Notes: generated by a model from the sequence alone, not told the origin. Shown: positions 35,339 through 44,107, numbered from the stretch's first letter. The stretch is 64,000 bases of DNA from Chitinophagaceae bacterium (GCA_947476485.1 CANJQU010000009.1:1-64000); one strand, 5' to 3'. Numbers and translations are program-made.

Positions 35339-37546
35339 CTATTTCTTCGCTTTTGTGCTGGTTGTGGGTTTAGCTTTCACTATGTTCATCTCATCGACAA
35401 GCCACCCTGCCCCGCCGAATTTATCAATGATAAACAGCGTATAACGGATATCGACAGAGATATTGCGGCAACGGGTGGGGTCGAAATAGTAATCGCTCAT
35501 CGTGCCTTCATAAGCCCGGTCGAAGTTGGTGCCTATGAGCTCACCTTTTGCATTCAGCACAGGGCTGCCGGAGTTACCGCCGGAGGTGTGGTTTGATGCA
35601 ACAAATGCGACGGGCACTGTACCGTTTACCCCCCAGCGCCCATAGTCTTTCGCAGCATAGAGTTCCTTTAATTTCTTTGGTACCTTGAATATATCCACAG
35701 TGGTATCGTTGAGTGCGACCACATCCTTCAGGTTTGTCTGGAAGGAGTATTTTGCCGCGCCTTCAGGATCGAGGCCTTTTACCTGTCCATAAGTAAGACG
35801 AAGGGTGAGGTTAGCATCTGGATAGAAGGTTTTGTTTTTGAATTGCTGCATTTGCGCATTCGTATACAACCGGTCGAGGTATCGCATGCGACTGGTATAA
35901 TCTTTAAGCACAGGAGTTATCTTTTGCTTTCGCATTGTAGCGATCGCGTTGTATAGCCGCCATGCAGGATCTGCCTGCAGTTTTGTACTGTCGCCCGCTT
36001 TCGCATTGGCAGCGAAATCTTTGAGCTGAGCAATGGATGTTAGCATTGATGTTTTGTATACATCAGCCGCCCAGGCGTTTACATCCTGGTCATGTGCCCG
36101 GTATTGGTCTTTAAACTCATCGGGTATCCACGAGGTACATTTATTGAAATACAGTACCATCATTGAAATGAACACATCCCTATCGGTAGGCGGGTCATAG
36201 TTTTTGTAGAAGCCCTCCATGCCGGTAACGAGCTTTGTCAACGTATCCCGAAGGCCATCCTGCGAAAGACCAAGACGAAAACACGCGATTACATTGTCGA
36301 AGGCAGCACCCTGCTGAACCAGTTCTATGCCCAACACGGCTTCTTTAATATACTGTTCCTGTGTGAGGAGCGGGGTTGCGATTTCTGCAGCGGTACGCAT
36401 CTGAGGGAGAATACCTGCAGCGTAGAGCACTGACTTGCTGGTATCGGCCCATTGCTGGAATGTTTTTTCGTAAGCCTGCTTTTTACCAATTACGTTGTTT
36501 GCTTTCAGGCCCAGCATTTCTCCCTGCCATTTTTTCCAGCCATTGGCCACACCGGCACGTTTAGAAGTATACTTAAGAAATATGGTGCGCGTCCAACTCA
36601 TGTGTTTTGTCCAAATATCCAAACGACGGGTACGGGCCTCGATGCTTATGGGGTCTGTAATGTTATATACGTTACTTAGTTCAAAGGACGAAATGTATTC
36701 TTTTGTAGTGCCTGGGAAACCGTACACCATAGTGAAGTCGCCCTCTTTGTAACCGGAGACGTTAATGTTAAAAAATTGTTCGGCGGTATATGGTTTGTTT
36801 GTTGCGGCGTAATCGGCAGGCTTATTGTCGGCCCCTGCATATACCCTGAACAGGCTAAAGTCGCCGGTATGGCGCGGCCACATCCAGTTTTCCACGTCGC
36901 CGCCAAAGGCGCCTATACCATTAGGCGGGAAGCCCACCAGTCGAATATCACGATAAGTTTCGGTTATTGCGACCCAGTATTGGTTGCCATCGAAATAAGG
37001 CTTAATTGACGCATCCAACCCGGTTTTTGTTTTGAACTCTTTCTCCAATGCAGCGATGCGGAGCGCAACCACCGTATCCCGAAAAGAATCCCTCAACGTA
37101 TCTGCCAATCCTTCCAGTACCTGGCTAGTAACGTTCTCCATTCTCCTGATAAAAGTGACGGTCAACCCCTTGCAAGGCAGCTCGCCCTGCAGGTTCATAG
37201 CCCAGAAACCATTGGCGAAGTAGTCGCTCTCTGCGGTACTGAGACCCTGCGCGCTGCCATAACCGCAGTGATGATTGGTGAGTATGAGGCCTTTTGATGA
37301 GATAATTTCGCCTGTGCAGCCTTTACCAAACAGCACGATCGCGTTGTTAAGGCCGGTACCGCTTTTGTTGTAAAGCTGCTCTATCGGGATCTGCAGACCC
37401 ATAGATTTCATTTCCTTTTCGTGATCTTTAATTGTAGCGGGTATCCACATGCCCTCTTTGGCTATAGCGGGATACTGGATTAAAATAGAAAAGAAAATTA
37501 TTAAACTTTTAATTAATAAAGATGTAGTTGGCTGTGTTCGTAGCAT
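35339..37546 (-). CDS. S46 family dipeptidyl peptidase (DPP11-like)
   Basis: A 735-residue exported serine peptidase that removes N-terminal dipeptides in the periplasm. There is a signal peptide to about residue 30. The chymotrypsin-like catalytic set is visible: His in 'TNHHCGYG' (91-96), Asp in 'ENWMWPRHTGDFS', and Ser659 in 'SGGNSGSPV'. Eighteen residues after Ser659 lies Arg677 in 'TNFDRAYEG', matching the Ser655/Arg673 spacing of Porphyromonas DPP11, where Arg673 sets preference for Asp/Glu at P1; DPP7 has Gly there. It is divergent from the propeller protein gene. Confidence 0.9.
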   Translation of the reverse strand: MLRTQPTTSLLIKSLIIFFSILIQYPAIAKEGMWIPATIKDHEKEMKSMGLQIPIEQLYNKSGTGLNNAIVLFGKGCTGEIISSKGLILTNHHCGYGSAQGLSTAESDYFANGFWAMNLQGELPCKGLTVTFIRRMENVTSQVLEGLADTLRDSFRDTVVALRIAALEKEFKTKTGLDASIKPYFDGNQYWVAITETYRDIRLVGFPPNGIGAFGGDVENWMWPRHTGDFSLFRVYAGADNKPADYAATNKPYTAEQFFNINVSGYKEGDFTMVYGFPGTTKEYISSFELSNVYNITDPISIEARTRRLDIWTKHMSWTRTIFLKYTSKRAGVANGWKKWQGEMLGLKANNVIGKKQAYEKTFQQWADTSKSVLYAAGILPQMRTAAEIATPLLTQEQYIKEAVLGIELVQQGAAFDNVIACFRLGLSQDGLRDTLTKLVTGMEGFYKNYDPPTDRDVFISMMVLYFNKCTSWIPDEFKDQYRAHDQDVNAWAADVYKTSMLTSIAQLKDFAANAKAGDSTKLQADPAWRLYNAIATMRKQKITPVLKDYTSRMRYLDRLYTNAQMQQFKNKTFYPDANLTLRLTYGQVKGLDPEGAAKYSFQTNLKDVVALNDTTVDIFKVPKKLKELYAAKDYGRWGVNGTVPVAFVASNHTSGGNSGSPVLNAKGELIGTNFDRAYEGTMSDYYFDPTRCRNISVDIRYTLFIIDKFGGAGWLVDEMNIVKAKPTTSTKAKK

Positions 37547-37553
37547 AGATTTT

Positions 37554-37584
37554 TTTGATTTGCGGAAATAAATTTACACCTTTG
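37554..37584 (+). promoter_or_regulatory. Promoter of the propeller/T9SS type B gene
   Basis: TTTG (37554-37557), a 19-nt spacer and CACCTTTG (37577-37584, 7 of 8 to TAnnTTTG), 62 nt before the ATG. Confidence 0.5.
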
Positions 37585-37646
37585 CTACCAAAGTTTTGTA
37601 CTAATTCATTATATTAGCGGAAGATTAAGATATACTTTTACGGATT

Positions 37647-39728
37647 ATGAAAAAATGCCTGATACTCGTTGCGGTATTAATAGTAACGCAACTGAATAAC
37701 CTCCAAGCCCAAGCCCTATTCAGCGGTCCAGATACCGTGTGTGTAAATCAACCGGTGAAGCTCACGAGCAACATACTGAACGCATCCTCTTATTACTGGG
37801 GATTTTGTTCCGGTTCCCTGAATGAAATACCAACGTGGGTACCGCCGGTGGGCACTAATCTTGGCGACAATTTCGGCTTTGAGATCCCTTCAAATATTGA
37901 TATTGTTGAAGACAGCGGCAACTACTACGGATTTGTTACTAATTCAAAAACTACGGAATTTATACGGCTTAACTTCGGTAACAGCCTTAATAATACCCCT
38001 ACTGTCACCAACTTTGGTAATCTTACAAACGGCCTACCAATTAACCCTACGTCACTTTATATTCTTAAAGACACATTCTCCAAGACCTGGTTCATCTTTG
38101 TTACCGGTGGTTTTACAAAGGCGACATCACAACTTGCCCGTATTGACTTCGGTCATCACCTCAGCAACCCGACACCGAACATCGCCAATTTTGGCGATTA
38201 TGCGAATGCGCTTAACGGACCAAAGGGCATATTTGTGGCACAGGACGCGAACCATAAGTGGTTTGGCTATATCGTGAACCATAATACCAATGAGCTGGTT
38301 CACCTTGACTTTTCATACAATGTCTCCAATACGCCGTTGATGGCCAGTTATGGCAATTCGTATAACCTGAGCTTTCCAACAGATCTTGCTGCTATCAGGG
38401 ATGATGGTAACTGGTACCTGTTTGTGACAAATGAAGGCGACAATACGGTTACCCGCCTTGACCTGGGAACGGGCTTTGACACGGTATCGACAGATATAAA
38501 TGCTACCAAGATCGCCGATGGCAGCACACCACCATCTACAAGTTTCAATTTCAGGATCAACGCCCCTTCAGCTATCTCAATAAACAGGGATTGCGGAACT
38601 ATCTACGCCTATATCACAGACAGCCTCAGCCACCAACTTATCGGCATTCAGATGGCTACTGCAAAAGGCCCATATAATGCAGTTGATTATAACAACGTGG
38701 GAGCAATGAACCTGCCATCCGGTATTTCTACGATCATTCGCCAGGGAGATGACCTTTATGGTTTCATAACCAATGCGGGCGACAGCACCCTGACGAAGGT
38801 TGTCTTCCAACAGTGTACCAGCGCGAGCATCCCGTCGTTTTCTGAAGTTATGCCGCCAGCTTACTCCTATGATACAGCGGGAGTATACAATGTTTATTTT
38901 GTTGTAGACCAGGGCCTGCCAACGATGCAGGTGATGTGTAAGACAATAACCGTGATCCCGCCGCCGCCAATATATGCAAACAACGACACAAGCATATGCG
39001 AAGGCGATACCATAAAATTACATGTTGTATCAAATTCGGCAGATTCCATCAGGTGGACTTCGACATATAACATTGACACTACTTATCTCTACCGCGATTC
39101 AGTGAAAGTATTCCCTCATTATTCAACGGGATACGACGTTACTCTATATTATCCTTTTGGCTGCGTAGTTGACACCACGATAAGGATCAATGTAATAAAG
39201 GTTGTTGCGGATGCAGGTCCTGACCGGTGGATAGCAGATGGCGCCGCTACAATAATAGGAGGTCCGAATACAACACTTAATGCGCTGTACGAGTATCAGT
39301 GGGAGCCCTATCAGTTCCTTACGGACAGTACATTACCCAACCCCAGGGCCAATCCGCCATATGACTTTACGTACTACCTGACAGTGAAAACACTGGATGG
39401 TGAGTTCCAGTGTACTGCGAAAGATACAATGGTGATCCATGTGACCTGTGCAGATATTGCCGTTCCAAACGCATTTTCACCAGCCAGTGCAAGTCCCCTT
39501 ACCAACAAATTCGCCCTTCTTAACAAGGAAATATCCAAACTGAATTACTTCCGCGTATATAACCGCTGGGGCGTGCTTGTTTTTGAAACTACCGACCCTA
39601 CCCAGGGATGGGATGGCACCTACAACGGAAAGCCAGAACCTGCCGGCGTATATGTTTGGGAGGCCGATGCTTTCTGCATCAGCGGCAAGGAGATCAGGAA
39701 AAAAGGGAATGTAACTCTATTGCGATAA
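37647..39728 (+). CDS. Secreted predicted beta-propeller protein with T9SS type B (CHU_C) domain
   Basis: 693 residues. The signal peptide ends near 'QLNNLQAQ'. Between about residues 85 and 390 I count six ~50-60-residue repeats built on 'D.G.WYGFVTN....L.RLDFG', the pattern of NHL-type propeller blades. A PKD-like segment follows ('PPAYSYDTAGVYNVYFVV'), then an Ig-like part ('DTSICEGDTIKLHVV'), and finally the gliding-motility-associated C-terminal domain, 'PNAFSPASASPLTNKF...YFRVYNRWGVLVFET', used as a T9SS type B sorting signal. It is probably surface-exposed and binding; the ligand is unknown. Confidence 0.85.
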   Translation: MKKCLILVAVLIVTQLNNLQAQALFSGPDTVCVNQPVKLTSNILNASSYYWGFCSGSLNEIPTWVPPVGTNLGDNFGFEIPSNIDIVEDSGNYYGFVTNSKTTEFIRLNFGNSLNNTPTVTNFGNLTNGLPINPTSLYILKDTFSKTWFIFVTGGFTKATSQLARIDFGHHLSNPTPNIANFGDYANALNGPKGIFVAQDANHKWFGYIVNHNTNELVHLDFSYNVSNTPLMASYGNSYNLSFPTDLAAIRDDGNWYLFVTNEGDNTVTRLDLGTGFDTVSTDINATKIADGSTPPSTSFNFRINAPSAISINRDCGTIYAYITDSLSHQLIGIQMATAKGPYNAVDYNNVGAMNLPSGISTIIRQGDDLYGFITNAGDSTLTKVVFQQCTSASIPSFSEVMPPAYSYDTAGVYNVYFVVDQGLPTMQVMCKTITVIPPPPIYANNDTSICEGDTIKLHVVSNSADSIRWTSTYNIDTTYLYRDSVKVFPHYSTGYDVTLYYPFGCVVDTTIRINVIKVVADAGPDRWIADGAATIIGGPNTTLNALYEYQWEPYQFLTDSTLPNPRANPPYDFTYYLTVKTLDGEFQCTAKDTMVIHVTCADIAVPNAFSPASASPLTNKFALLNKEISKLNYFRVYNRWGVLVFETTDPTQGWDGTYNGKPEPAGVYVWEADAFCISGKEIRKKGNVTLLR

Positions 39729-39762
39729 CCAGATCCCTTAAAACACCAAAGGTAAATTCCGA

Positions 39763-40062
39763 TTGATGGCTGCCTATTTATTTCAGTTAGAGTTATCTGA
39801 ATTTACTGATGAACTTGCGGCAGTGATCCCAATACACAGGGAGCTAATCAACAAACTATTTGCCGAAGGCAGAATAGTCTCTTACAGTGTATCCATTCAC
39901 AGAAACATGGTTTGGTGCGTGATCAACGCTGAGGATGAACAGGAAGCCATGGAAATGGTGCTATCGTTCCCGCTATACCCGTATTTTACAGAAGTTTCCT
40001 GTCACCCATTATTGTTTCACAATACACTTCCCGCAACACTGCCGGGTATATCTTTGAATTGA
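39763..40062 (+). CDS. Muconolactone-isomerase-like small protein
   Basis: A 99-residue cytoplasmic protein with the pattern of dimeric alpha/beta-barrel proteins: 'IHRELINKLFAEGRIVSYSVSIHRNMVWCVI', then 'DEQEAMEMVLSFPLYPYF'. This resembles muconolactone delta-isomerase-like sequences of Bacteroidota, though no aromatic degradation genes are near and a catalytic role is unlikely to be the same. It sits 34 nt after the CHU_C gene, likely on its own or as a read-through transcript. Confidence 0.55.
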   Translation: MMAAYLFQLELSEFTDELAAVIPIHRELINKLFAEGRIVSYSVSIHRNMVWCVINAEDEQEAMEMVLSFPLYPYFTEVSCHPLLFHNTLPATLPGISLN

Positions 40063-40163
40063 AATATCCTATTCATTCATAGTTAAACACAATGACTAAA
40101 ATCAGGGATATCTGTTTCTAAACCCCGATATTTGCGTTGTAATCTTTTAAAAAAAACAAGAAT

Positions 40164-40724
40164 ATGGCAAACAATTTTGTTACAGTAGGAATGAAGTTTC
40201 CTGAATTCAGTAAGAAGTCAGTAGTATCTATTGAAAAGGGAAAAGAATTTAAAGAGATCAGTAACCAGGACATTGCAGGAAAATGGGCGGTGATGTTCTG
40301 GTGGCCAAAAGACTTTACGTTCGTTTGCCCGACAGAGATAGCTGAGTTCAATAAGAACTATACGAACTTCACAGACCGTGATACGGTATTACTGGGCGCA
40401 TCAACCGATAATGAATATGTGCACCACGCCTGGCGCATGGACCATAAAGACCTACGCGACCTGCGTTTCCCGATGATAGCAGATACTTCAAAAAGCCTTG
40501 CAGAAGAACTGGGCATTTTGTCGAACGACAATGAAAAAGTAGCATATCGCGCTACGTATATCGTAGATCCGGAAGGCATTGTGCGCTGGCTGAGCATTAA
40601 CGACCTGAGTGTAGGCCGCAATGTAGACGAGGTGCTGCGTGTGCTTGATGCACTACAGACGGACGAGCTGTGCCCATGCAACTGGGAGAAGGGCGAAGAA
40701 ACCCTTGTTGCTGCCGTAGGATAA
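40164..40724 (+). CDS. ahpC: Peroxiredoxin, three-Cys AhpC type
   Basis: A 186-residue thiol peroxidase that reduces hydrogen peroxide and organic hydroperoxides. The peroxidatic Cys55 is in 'FTFVCPTEI'; near the C-terminus 'ELCPCNWEKGEETL' gives Cys170 and Cys172. This arrangement (one N-terminal and two closely spaced C-terminal Cys) matches Mycobacterium tuberculosis AhpC (Cys61, Cys174, Cys176), which is reduced by AhpD rather than AhpF. ahpD follows immediately, though a terminator hairpin lies between them. Confidence 0.88.
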   Translation: MANNFVTVGMKFPEFSKKSVVSIEKGKEFKEISNQDIAGKWAVMFWWPKDFTFVCPTEIAEFNKNYTNFTDRDTVLLGASTDNEYVHHAWRMDHKDLRDLRFPMIADTSKSLAEELGILSNDNEKVAYRATYIVDPEGIVRWLSINDLSVGRNVDEVLRVLDALQTDELCPCNWEKGEETLVAAVG

Positions 40725-40741
40725 TATTTATATGCTTATAT

Positions 40742-40770
40742 CCCCGCGCCAACCGGCGCGGGGCTTTTTT
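40742..40770 (+). terminator. Strong hairpin between ahpC and ahpD
   Basis: ccccgcgcc-aacc-ggcgcgggg (9-bp GC stem) followed by ctttttt, 17 nt after the ahpC stop and ~30 nt before ahpD. It should cut most read-through, so ahpD would be expressed at a lower level. Confidence 0.85.
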
Positions 40771-40798
40771 ATACCACAAGGGAAAATAAAACGAAACA

Positions 40799-41389
40799 AT
40801 GGACACACCGGTTGTAAATGAAACGCTGCAGACATTATTGCAAGACCTGGGCATAGACCCTTCTTTTACCAGCCCTGCACTAAGGAGCCTGGCAGGAACT
40901 AACAACCGCTATCTTAAAGACCTGCGGCTGAATGTATCTACTACGCTCGGAAGTAACCAGCTATCGCGCAAGGAAGCATATTTGCTTGCACTCTCTGTAG
41001 CTTCCATCGAAAAACATGAGACCCTGATCAATGCATTCGAAGCTCTCGCTATCAAACATGGTGCAACCGCCGATGAAATAGCCGAAACACACGGCTGCGC
41101 ATCGTTACTGAGCCTCAATAATGTATTCTACCGCTTCAGGCATTATATGCACGGCCATGAATTCTATAACAAACAGGCGGCAGGCCTGCGGATGAGCCTG
41201 ATGATGAACCCGGCAATGGGCAAGGGCCTTTTCGAATTGATGAGCCTTGTGGTATCAGCAGTAAATGGCTGCGAAAGGTGTGTGACCTCCCATGAGCATT
41301 CTGTAAAGGAAACAGGTGCATCTGAACAGAAGATATATGATGCAATAAGACTGGGAGCTGTGATAAGAGGCTTGTGTGTAGTAATGTAG
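40799..41389 (+). CDS. ahpD: AhpD-like alkylhydroperoxidase (carboxymuconolactone decarboxylase family)
   Basis: A 196-residue all-helical protein. The active-site set is Glu146, Cys158-Glu-Arg-Cys161 and His165 in 'VNGCERCVTSHEHSV'. The Glu-to-Cys and Cys-to-His spacings equal those of M. tuberculosis AhpD (Glu118, Cys130, Cys133, His137). There AhpD reduces AhpC using dihydrolipoamide carried by SucB/Lpd; lpdA is in this window. It directly follows ahpC and its end faces the end of the kinase gene. Confidence 0.88.
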   Translation: MDTPVVNETLQTLLQDLGIDPSFTSPALRSLAGTNNRYLKDLRLNVSTTLGSNQLSRKEAYLLALSVASIEKHETLINAFEALAIKHGATADEIAETHGCASLLSLNNVFYRFRHYMHGHEFYNKQAAGLRMSLMMNPAMGKGLFELMSLVVSAVNGCERCVTSHEHSVKETGASEQKIYDAIRLGAVIRGLCVVM

Positions 41390-41397
41390 CAGGAACC

Positions 41398-42675
41398 TTA
41401 TGCTCCGGGCAGGGTGAGTGTAAAAGTACTCCCCTTGCCCGGTGTACTTTCTACCTTTATTTTCCCGCCATGCGCATCTACTATGGCCTTCACGTAACTG
41501 AGGCCGAGACCGAAGCCCTTAACGTTATGCAGGTTGCCGGTATGGGCACGGTAGAACTTCTCGAAAATACGCGTCTGCGTTTCCTTGTCCATTCCTATCC
41601 CGTTATCTTTCACTTTGATGGAGAGAATTCCATTGCCATGCTTAAAAGTCTCCACGGTAATATGCGGGGTTTTATCTGAATATTTCAATGCATTATCAAG
41701 GAGGTTAAAGATGATATTTGAGAAGTGAACTTCGTCGGCCTGGATATTCGGATCGGTGGCATTGAGCTTGAGCTCAAGCACGCCATGTTTTTCCTGTACC
41801 TGCAAGGCGAAGTTGTCTGCAACCTTACTAATGACCTGGTGAGTATCCAATGCCTGTAAATTCAGTTTTATCTCTTCCTTTTCGAGACGAGCCGCCTGCA
41901 GAATTTTTTCCACCTGCTTGTTCATGCGCTTGTTCTCTTCCTTGATCATACTGCTGTATACCTTTATCTTATCGGTATCATGTATCACCTTCTCATTGGT
42001 AAGCGCATCAATAGCCAGTGATATGGTGGCCAGCGGCGTCTTGAGCTCATGCGTCATGTTGTTGATAAAGTCGGACTTTATCTCGGACAATTTCTTCTGA
42101 TTGAACAACGTACGTACCGTAACGAAAAAGGCCAGGATGATAATAGTGGTAAATACAATAGACGCAATGATCATCCACAACATCTCGCGGATGATAGCAT
42201 TCTTGTCTTCATAGACAGAAAGATAAAGCGTGTCATGAGACCGCAACGCATTATCGGGAGCAAGCTCTATACTCTTTGCTGTGCTAAGGTCTGCCATCTG
42301 GAAACCATCAGATTGTAAAACGGCCAGCTTGAAAATATTGGAGATATAAAATTCGTGTGGCTCTTTAATATTATTCTGCAAGAGCTGCTTTTCGATCACA
42401 TCAGCAACCTCCTCCCGGGTAAAAATGCCATCTATCCGGAAGTTATTTTTAAGAAAAAACAAGCGAGACTCTTCATCGACAGCATTAGAGTGCATCTTGA
42501 AAATAAATTTTTCCTGCAACACCTTCTTAGTTTGCGTAAGCGTATTATCAACGCCGCGAAGAAATTCCTCGTTCTTTAGTTTCAATGCATTGTTGATCCA
42601 TGACATCTGTATAAACAGAATGCCGACAACCGACAACGTAATTAAGACTACTATTAAAGGAAATATTTTCTTCAT
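41398..42675 (-). CDS. Membrane sensor histidine kinase (orphan)
   Basis: 425 residues. TM1 is at about 4-25 and TM2 at about 170-195, enclosing a ~140-residue periplasmic sensor region with no known fold visible. The HisKA H-box is 'FINNMTHELKTPLATIS', and the HATPase has N box 'NLLDNALKYS', G1 'VKDNGIGMD' and G2 'GFGLGLSYV'. No HAMP domain is obvious. No response regulator lies next to it. The start at 42675 is supported by a perfect TACATTTG box just 7 nt upstream. Confidence 0.88.
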   Translation of the reverse strand: MKKIFPLIVVLITLSVVGILFIQMSWINNALKLKNEEFLRGVDNTLTQTKKVLQEKFIFKMHSNAVDEESRLFFLKNNFRIDGIFTREEVADVIEKQLLQNNIKEPHEFYISNIFKLAVLQSDGFQMADLSTAKSIELAPDNALRSHDTLYLSVYEDKNAIIREMLWMIIASIVFTTIIILAFFVTVRTLFNQKKLSEIKSDFINNMTHELKTPLATISLAIDALTNEKVIHDTDKIKVYSSMIKEENKRMNKQVEKILQAARLEKEEIKLNLQALDTHQVISKVADNFALQVQEKHGVLELKLNATDPNIQADEVHFSNIIFNLLDNALKYSDKTPHITVETFKHGNGILSIKVKDNGIGMDKETQTRIFEKFYRAHTGNLHNVKGFGLGLSYVKAIVDAHGGKIKVESTPGKGSTFTLTLPGA

Positions 42676-42682
42676 CCTGCAA

Positions 42683-42690
42683 CAAATGTA
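42683..42690 (-). promoter_or_regulatory. -7 promoter element of the kinase gene
   Basis: Minus-strand TACATTTG, perfect, only 7 nt from the ATG, so the mRNA would have almost no leader. Confidence 0.5.
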
Positions 42691-42800
42691 CTACTGCTTA
42701 AAGAACCGCATCATTTAGCAATATACGGTTTAACGCTGATTTAACTAGTATCGGCGGAACAGATGATCTGCAAACCTAATTCTACAAGACCACACGTTCC

Positions 42801-42896
42801 TTATCTGACAGCACTCCCGCTTCCTCCAAATGCGAAGTGAAGAATTCCAAGAGCAACCACAATCACGATTTTTAACAACATTGGTACATTTTTCAT
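42801..42896 (-). CDS. Possible 31-aa membrane microprotein
   Basis: ATG at 42896, TAA at 42801. The product starts 'MKNVPMLLKIVIVVALG' and holds one hydrophobic helix followed by a Gly/Ser tail. It is the most protein-like frame in the kinase-to-hypothetical gap; the 64-aa track ORF over the same bases is Cys/Arg-rich and unlikely. No promoter box is visible nearby, so confidence is low. Confidence 0.25.
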   Translation of the reverse strand: MKNVPMLLKIVIVVALGILHFAFGGSGSAVR

Positions 42897-42957
42897 GCCA
42901 CCAGCCGTCTCTTGGGTATTCGCCACCGGTTGGGAGCAATGCCGATGTGTGTTAAAA

Positions 42958-43302
42958 TCAGGCTGCCCCTTTCTGAGCCGTCCAGTCCGTTATCAGCTTC
43001 ATAAAGGTGTGACTGTCTTTGTCAAACAATCCGGGATTGAATAATTCGCGGGGGAGGATAAACCACGATGGTATTCCTTTCAATGAAGGAGAACCCGCAC
43101 ACATCACTTGCCCGGTCTGCTTATCTTTATCGCTCTGCTCTTTTATTGCCACATTCCACCGGATACCGATATGGTCGGTTCCTTCCCAGTCGACAACTGC
43201 TAATGAGAACCCATCTTCTCCGCCATCATAAAGTACGCTAACTTTTTTTATGTACTTCTTTGGACATATGACAAAGTGCGGATCGTTATAAACAAAAGAC
43301 AT
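42958..43302 (-). CDS. Hypothetical protein (114 aa)
   Basis: A 114-residue cytoplasmic protein with no signal or membrane segment. It contains 'VLYDGGEDGFSLAVVDWEG' and 'IGIRWNVAIKEQ', a mainly beta pattern, and an aromatic C-terminal helix. I do not recognise a family. It is divergent from pcm, with ~110 bp between the two starts, a region holding the pcm promoter. Confidence 0.55.
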   Translation of the reverse strand: MSFVYNDPHFVICPKKYIKKVSVLYDGGEDGFSLAVVDWEGTDHIGIRWNVAIKEQSDKDKQTGQVMCAGSPSLKGIPSWFILPRELFNPGLFDKDSHTFMKLITDWTAQKGAA

Positions 43303-43398
43303 GAGACATTGTTTTTACAAACGTAAAAAAGTTTTTGGAATCGTTTTCTGAGTTTTCAATTGATGGCTGATGTGCTTTTATTTCATCGTCTACTAAGT

Positions 43399-43406
43399 TA
43401 ACTTTG
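43399..43406 (+). promoter_or_regulatory. -7 promoter element of pcm
   Basis: TAACTTTG, a perfect TAnnTTTG, five nt before the pcm ATG. The expected transcription start falls on or next to the start codon. Confidence 0.55.
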
Positions 43407-43411
43407 TCGTT

Positions 43412-44086
43412 ATGTTGCATGCCAAGCCAAAAGAAGATAATTACGTACACAAAGGACTGAGAAAGCAGCTTATAGACAGCCTGCGCGGCAAAGGGATAAA
43501 GGACGAGCGTGTGCTGGCAGCAATGGAAGCGATACCGAGGCATTTTTTCCTGGACACTGCCTTTGAGCGGAGAGCATACGAAGACAAGGCATTCCCCATT
43601 ACTGCAGGTCAAACTATATCTCAACCCTATACCGTTGCATTTCAAACCCAGTTACTGGAGATCAAGAAATTCGACAAGGTACTGGAAGTGGGTACCGGCA
43701 GCGCCTACCAGTCCTGTGTACTGGCGGAGTTGGGTGTAAGCCTTTTTACGATAGAGCGACAAAAAGAACTATATGACTTTACCGGGCAGTTCTTCTTGCT
43801 AAAAAAATATCCCAACATAAAACGCTTTTATGGCGATGGTTTTGAAGGACTTCCATCTTATGCACCTTTTGATAAGATCATTATCACCTGCGGAGCGCCG
43901 TTCATTCCACCTAAGTTGATAGCCCAGCTAAAACCGGGCGGTATAATGGTAGTGCCCGTGGGAGAGGATGGCAAACAAAAAATGATGCGGATTATAAAAT
44001 ACAATGAAGGAGATATAGGTCAGCAGGAAATGGGTGATTTTTCATTTGTACCCATGCTGGAAGGGAAAAATAATACATCCCGCTGA
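43412..44086 (+). CDS. pcm: Protein-L-isoaspartate O-methyltransferase
   Basis: A 224-residue SAM-dependent repair enzyme that methylates isoaspartyl residues in aged proteins. Seen: 'VLAAMEAIPRHFFLD', 'PITAGQTISQPYTVAFQTQLL' (substrate-binding) and SAM motif I 'VLEVGTGSAYQSCVLAEL'. Full length. It has its own promoter and is followed after 32 nt by the GSCFA gene. Confidence 0.93.
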   Translation: MLHAKPKEDNYVHKGLRKQLIDSLRGKGIKDERVLAAMEAIPRHFFLDTAFERRAYEDKAFPITAGQTISQPYTVAFQTQLLEIKKFDKVLEVGTGSAYQSCVLAELGVSLFTIERQKELYDFTGQFFLLKKYPNIKRFYGDGFEGLPSYAPFDKIIITCGAPFIPPKLIAQLKPGGIMVVPVGEDGKQKMMRIIKYNEGDIGQQEMGDFSFVPMLEGKNNTSR

Positions 44087-44107
44087 CGCGAGCATGCCCA
44101 AAAAGGG

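Noticed and set aside
42745-42939. 64-aa minus-strand ORF
   Set aside because: Cys/Arg/Trp-rich with no structure; another frame over the same bases is more protein-like.
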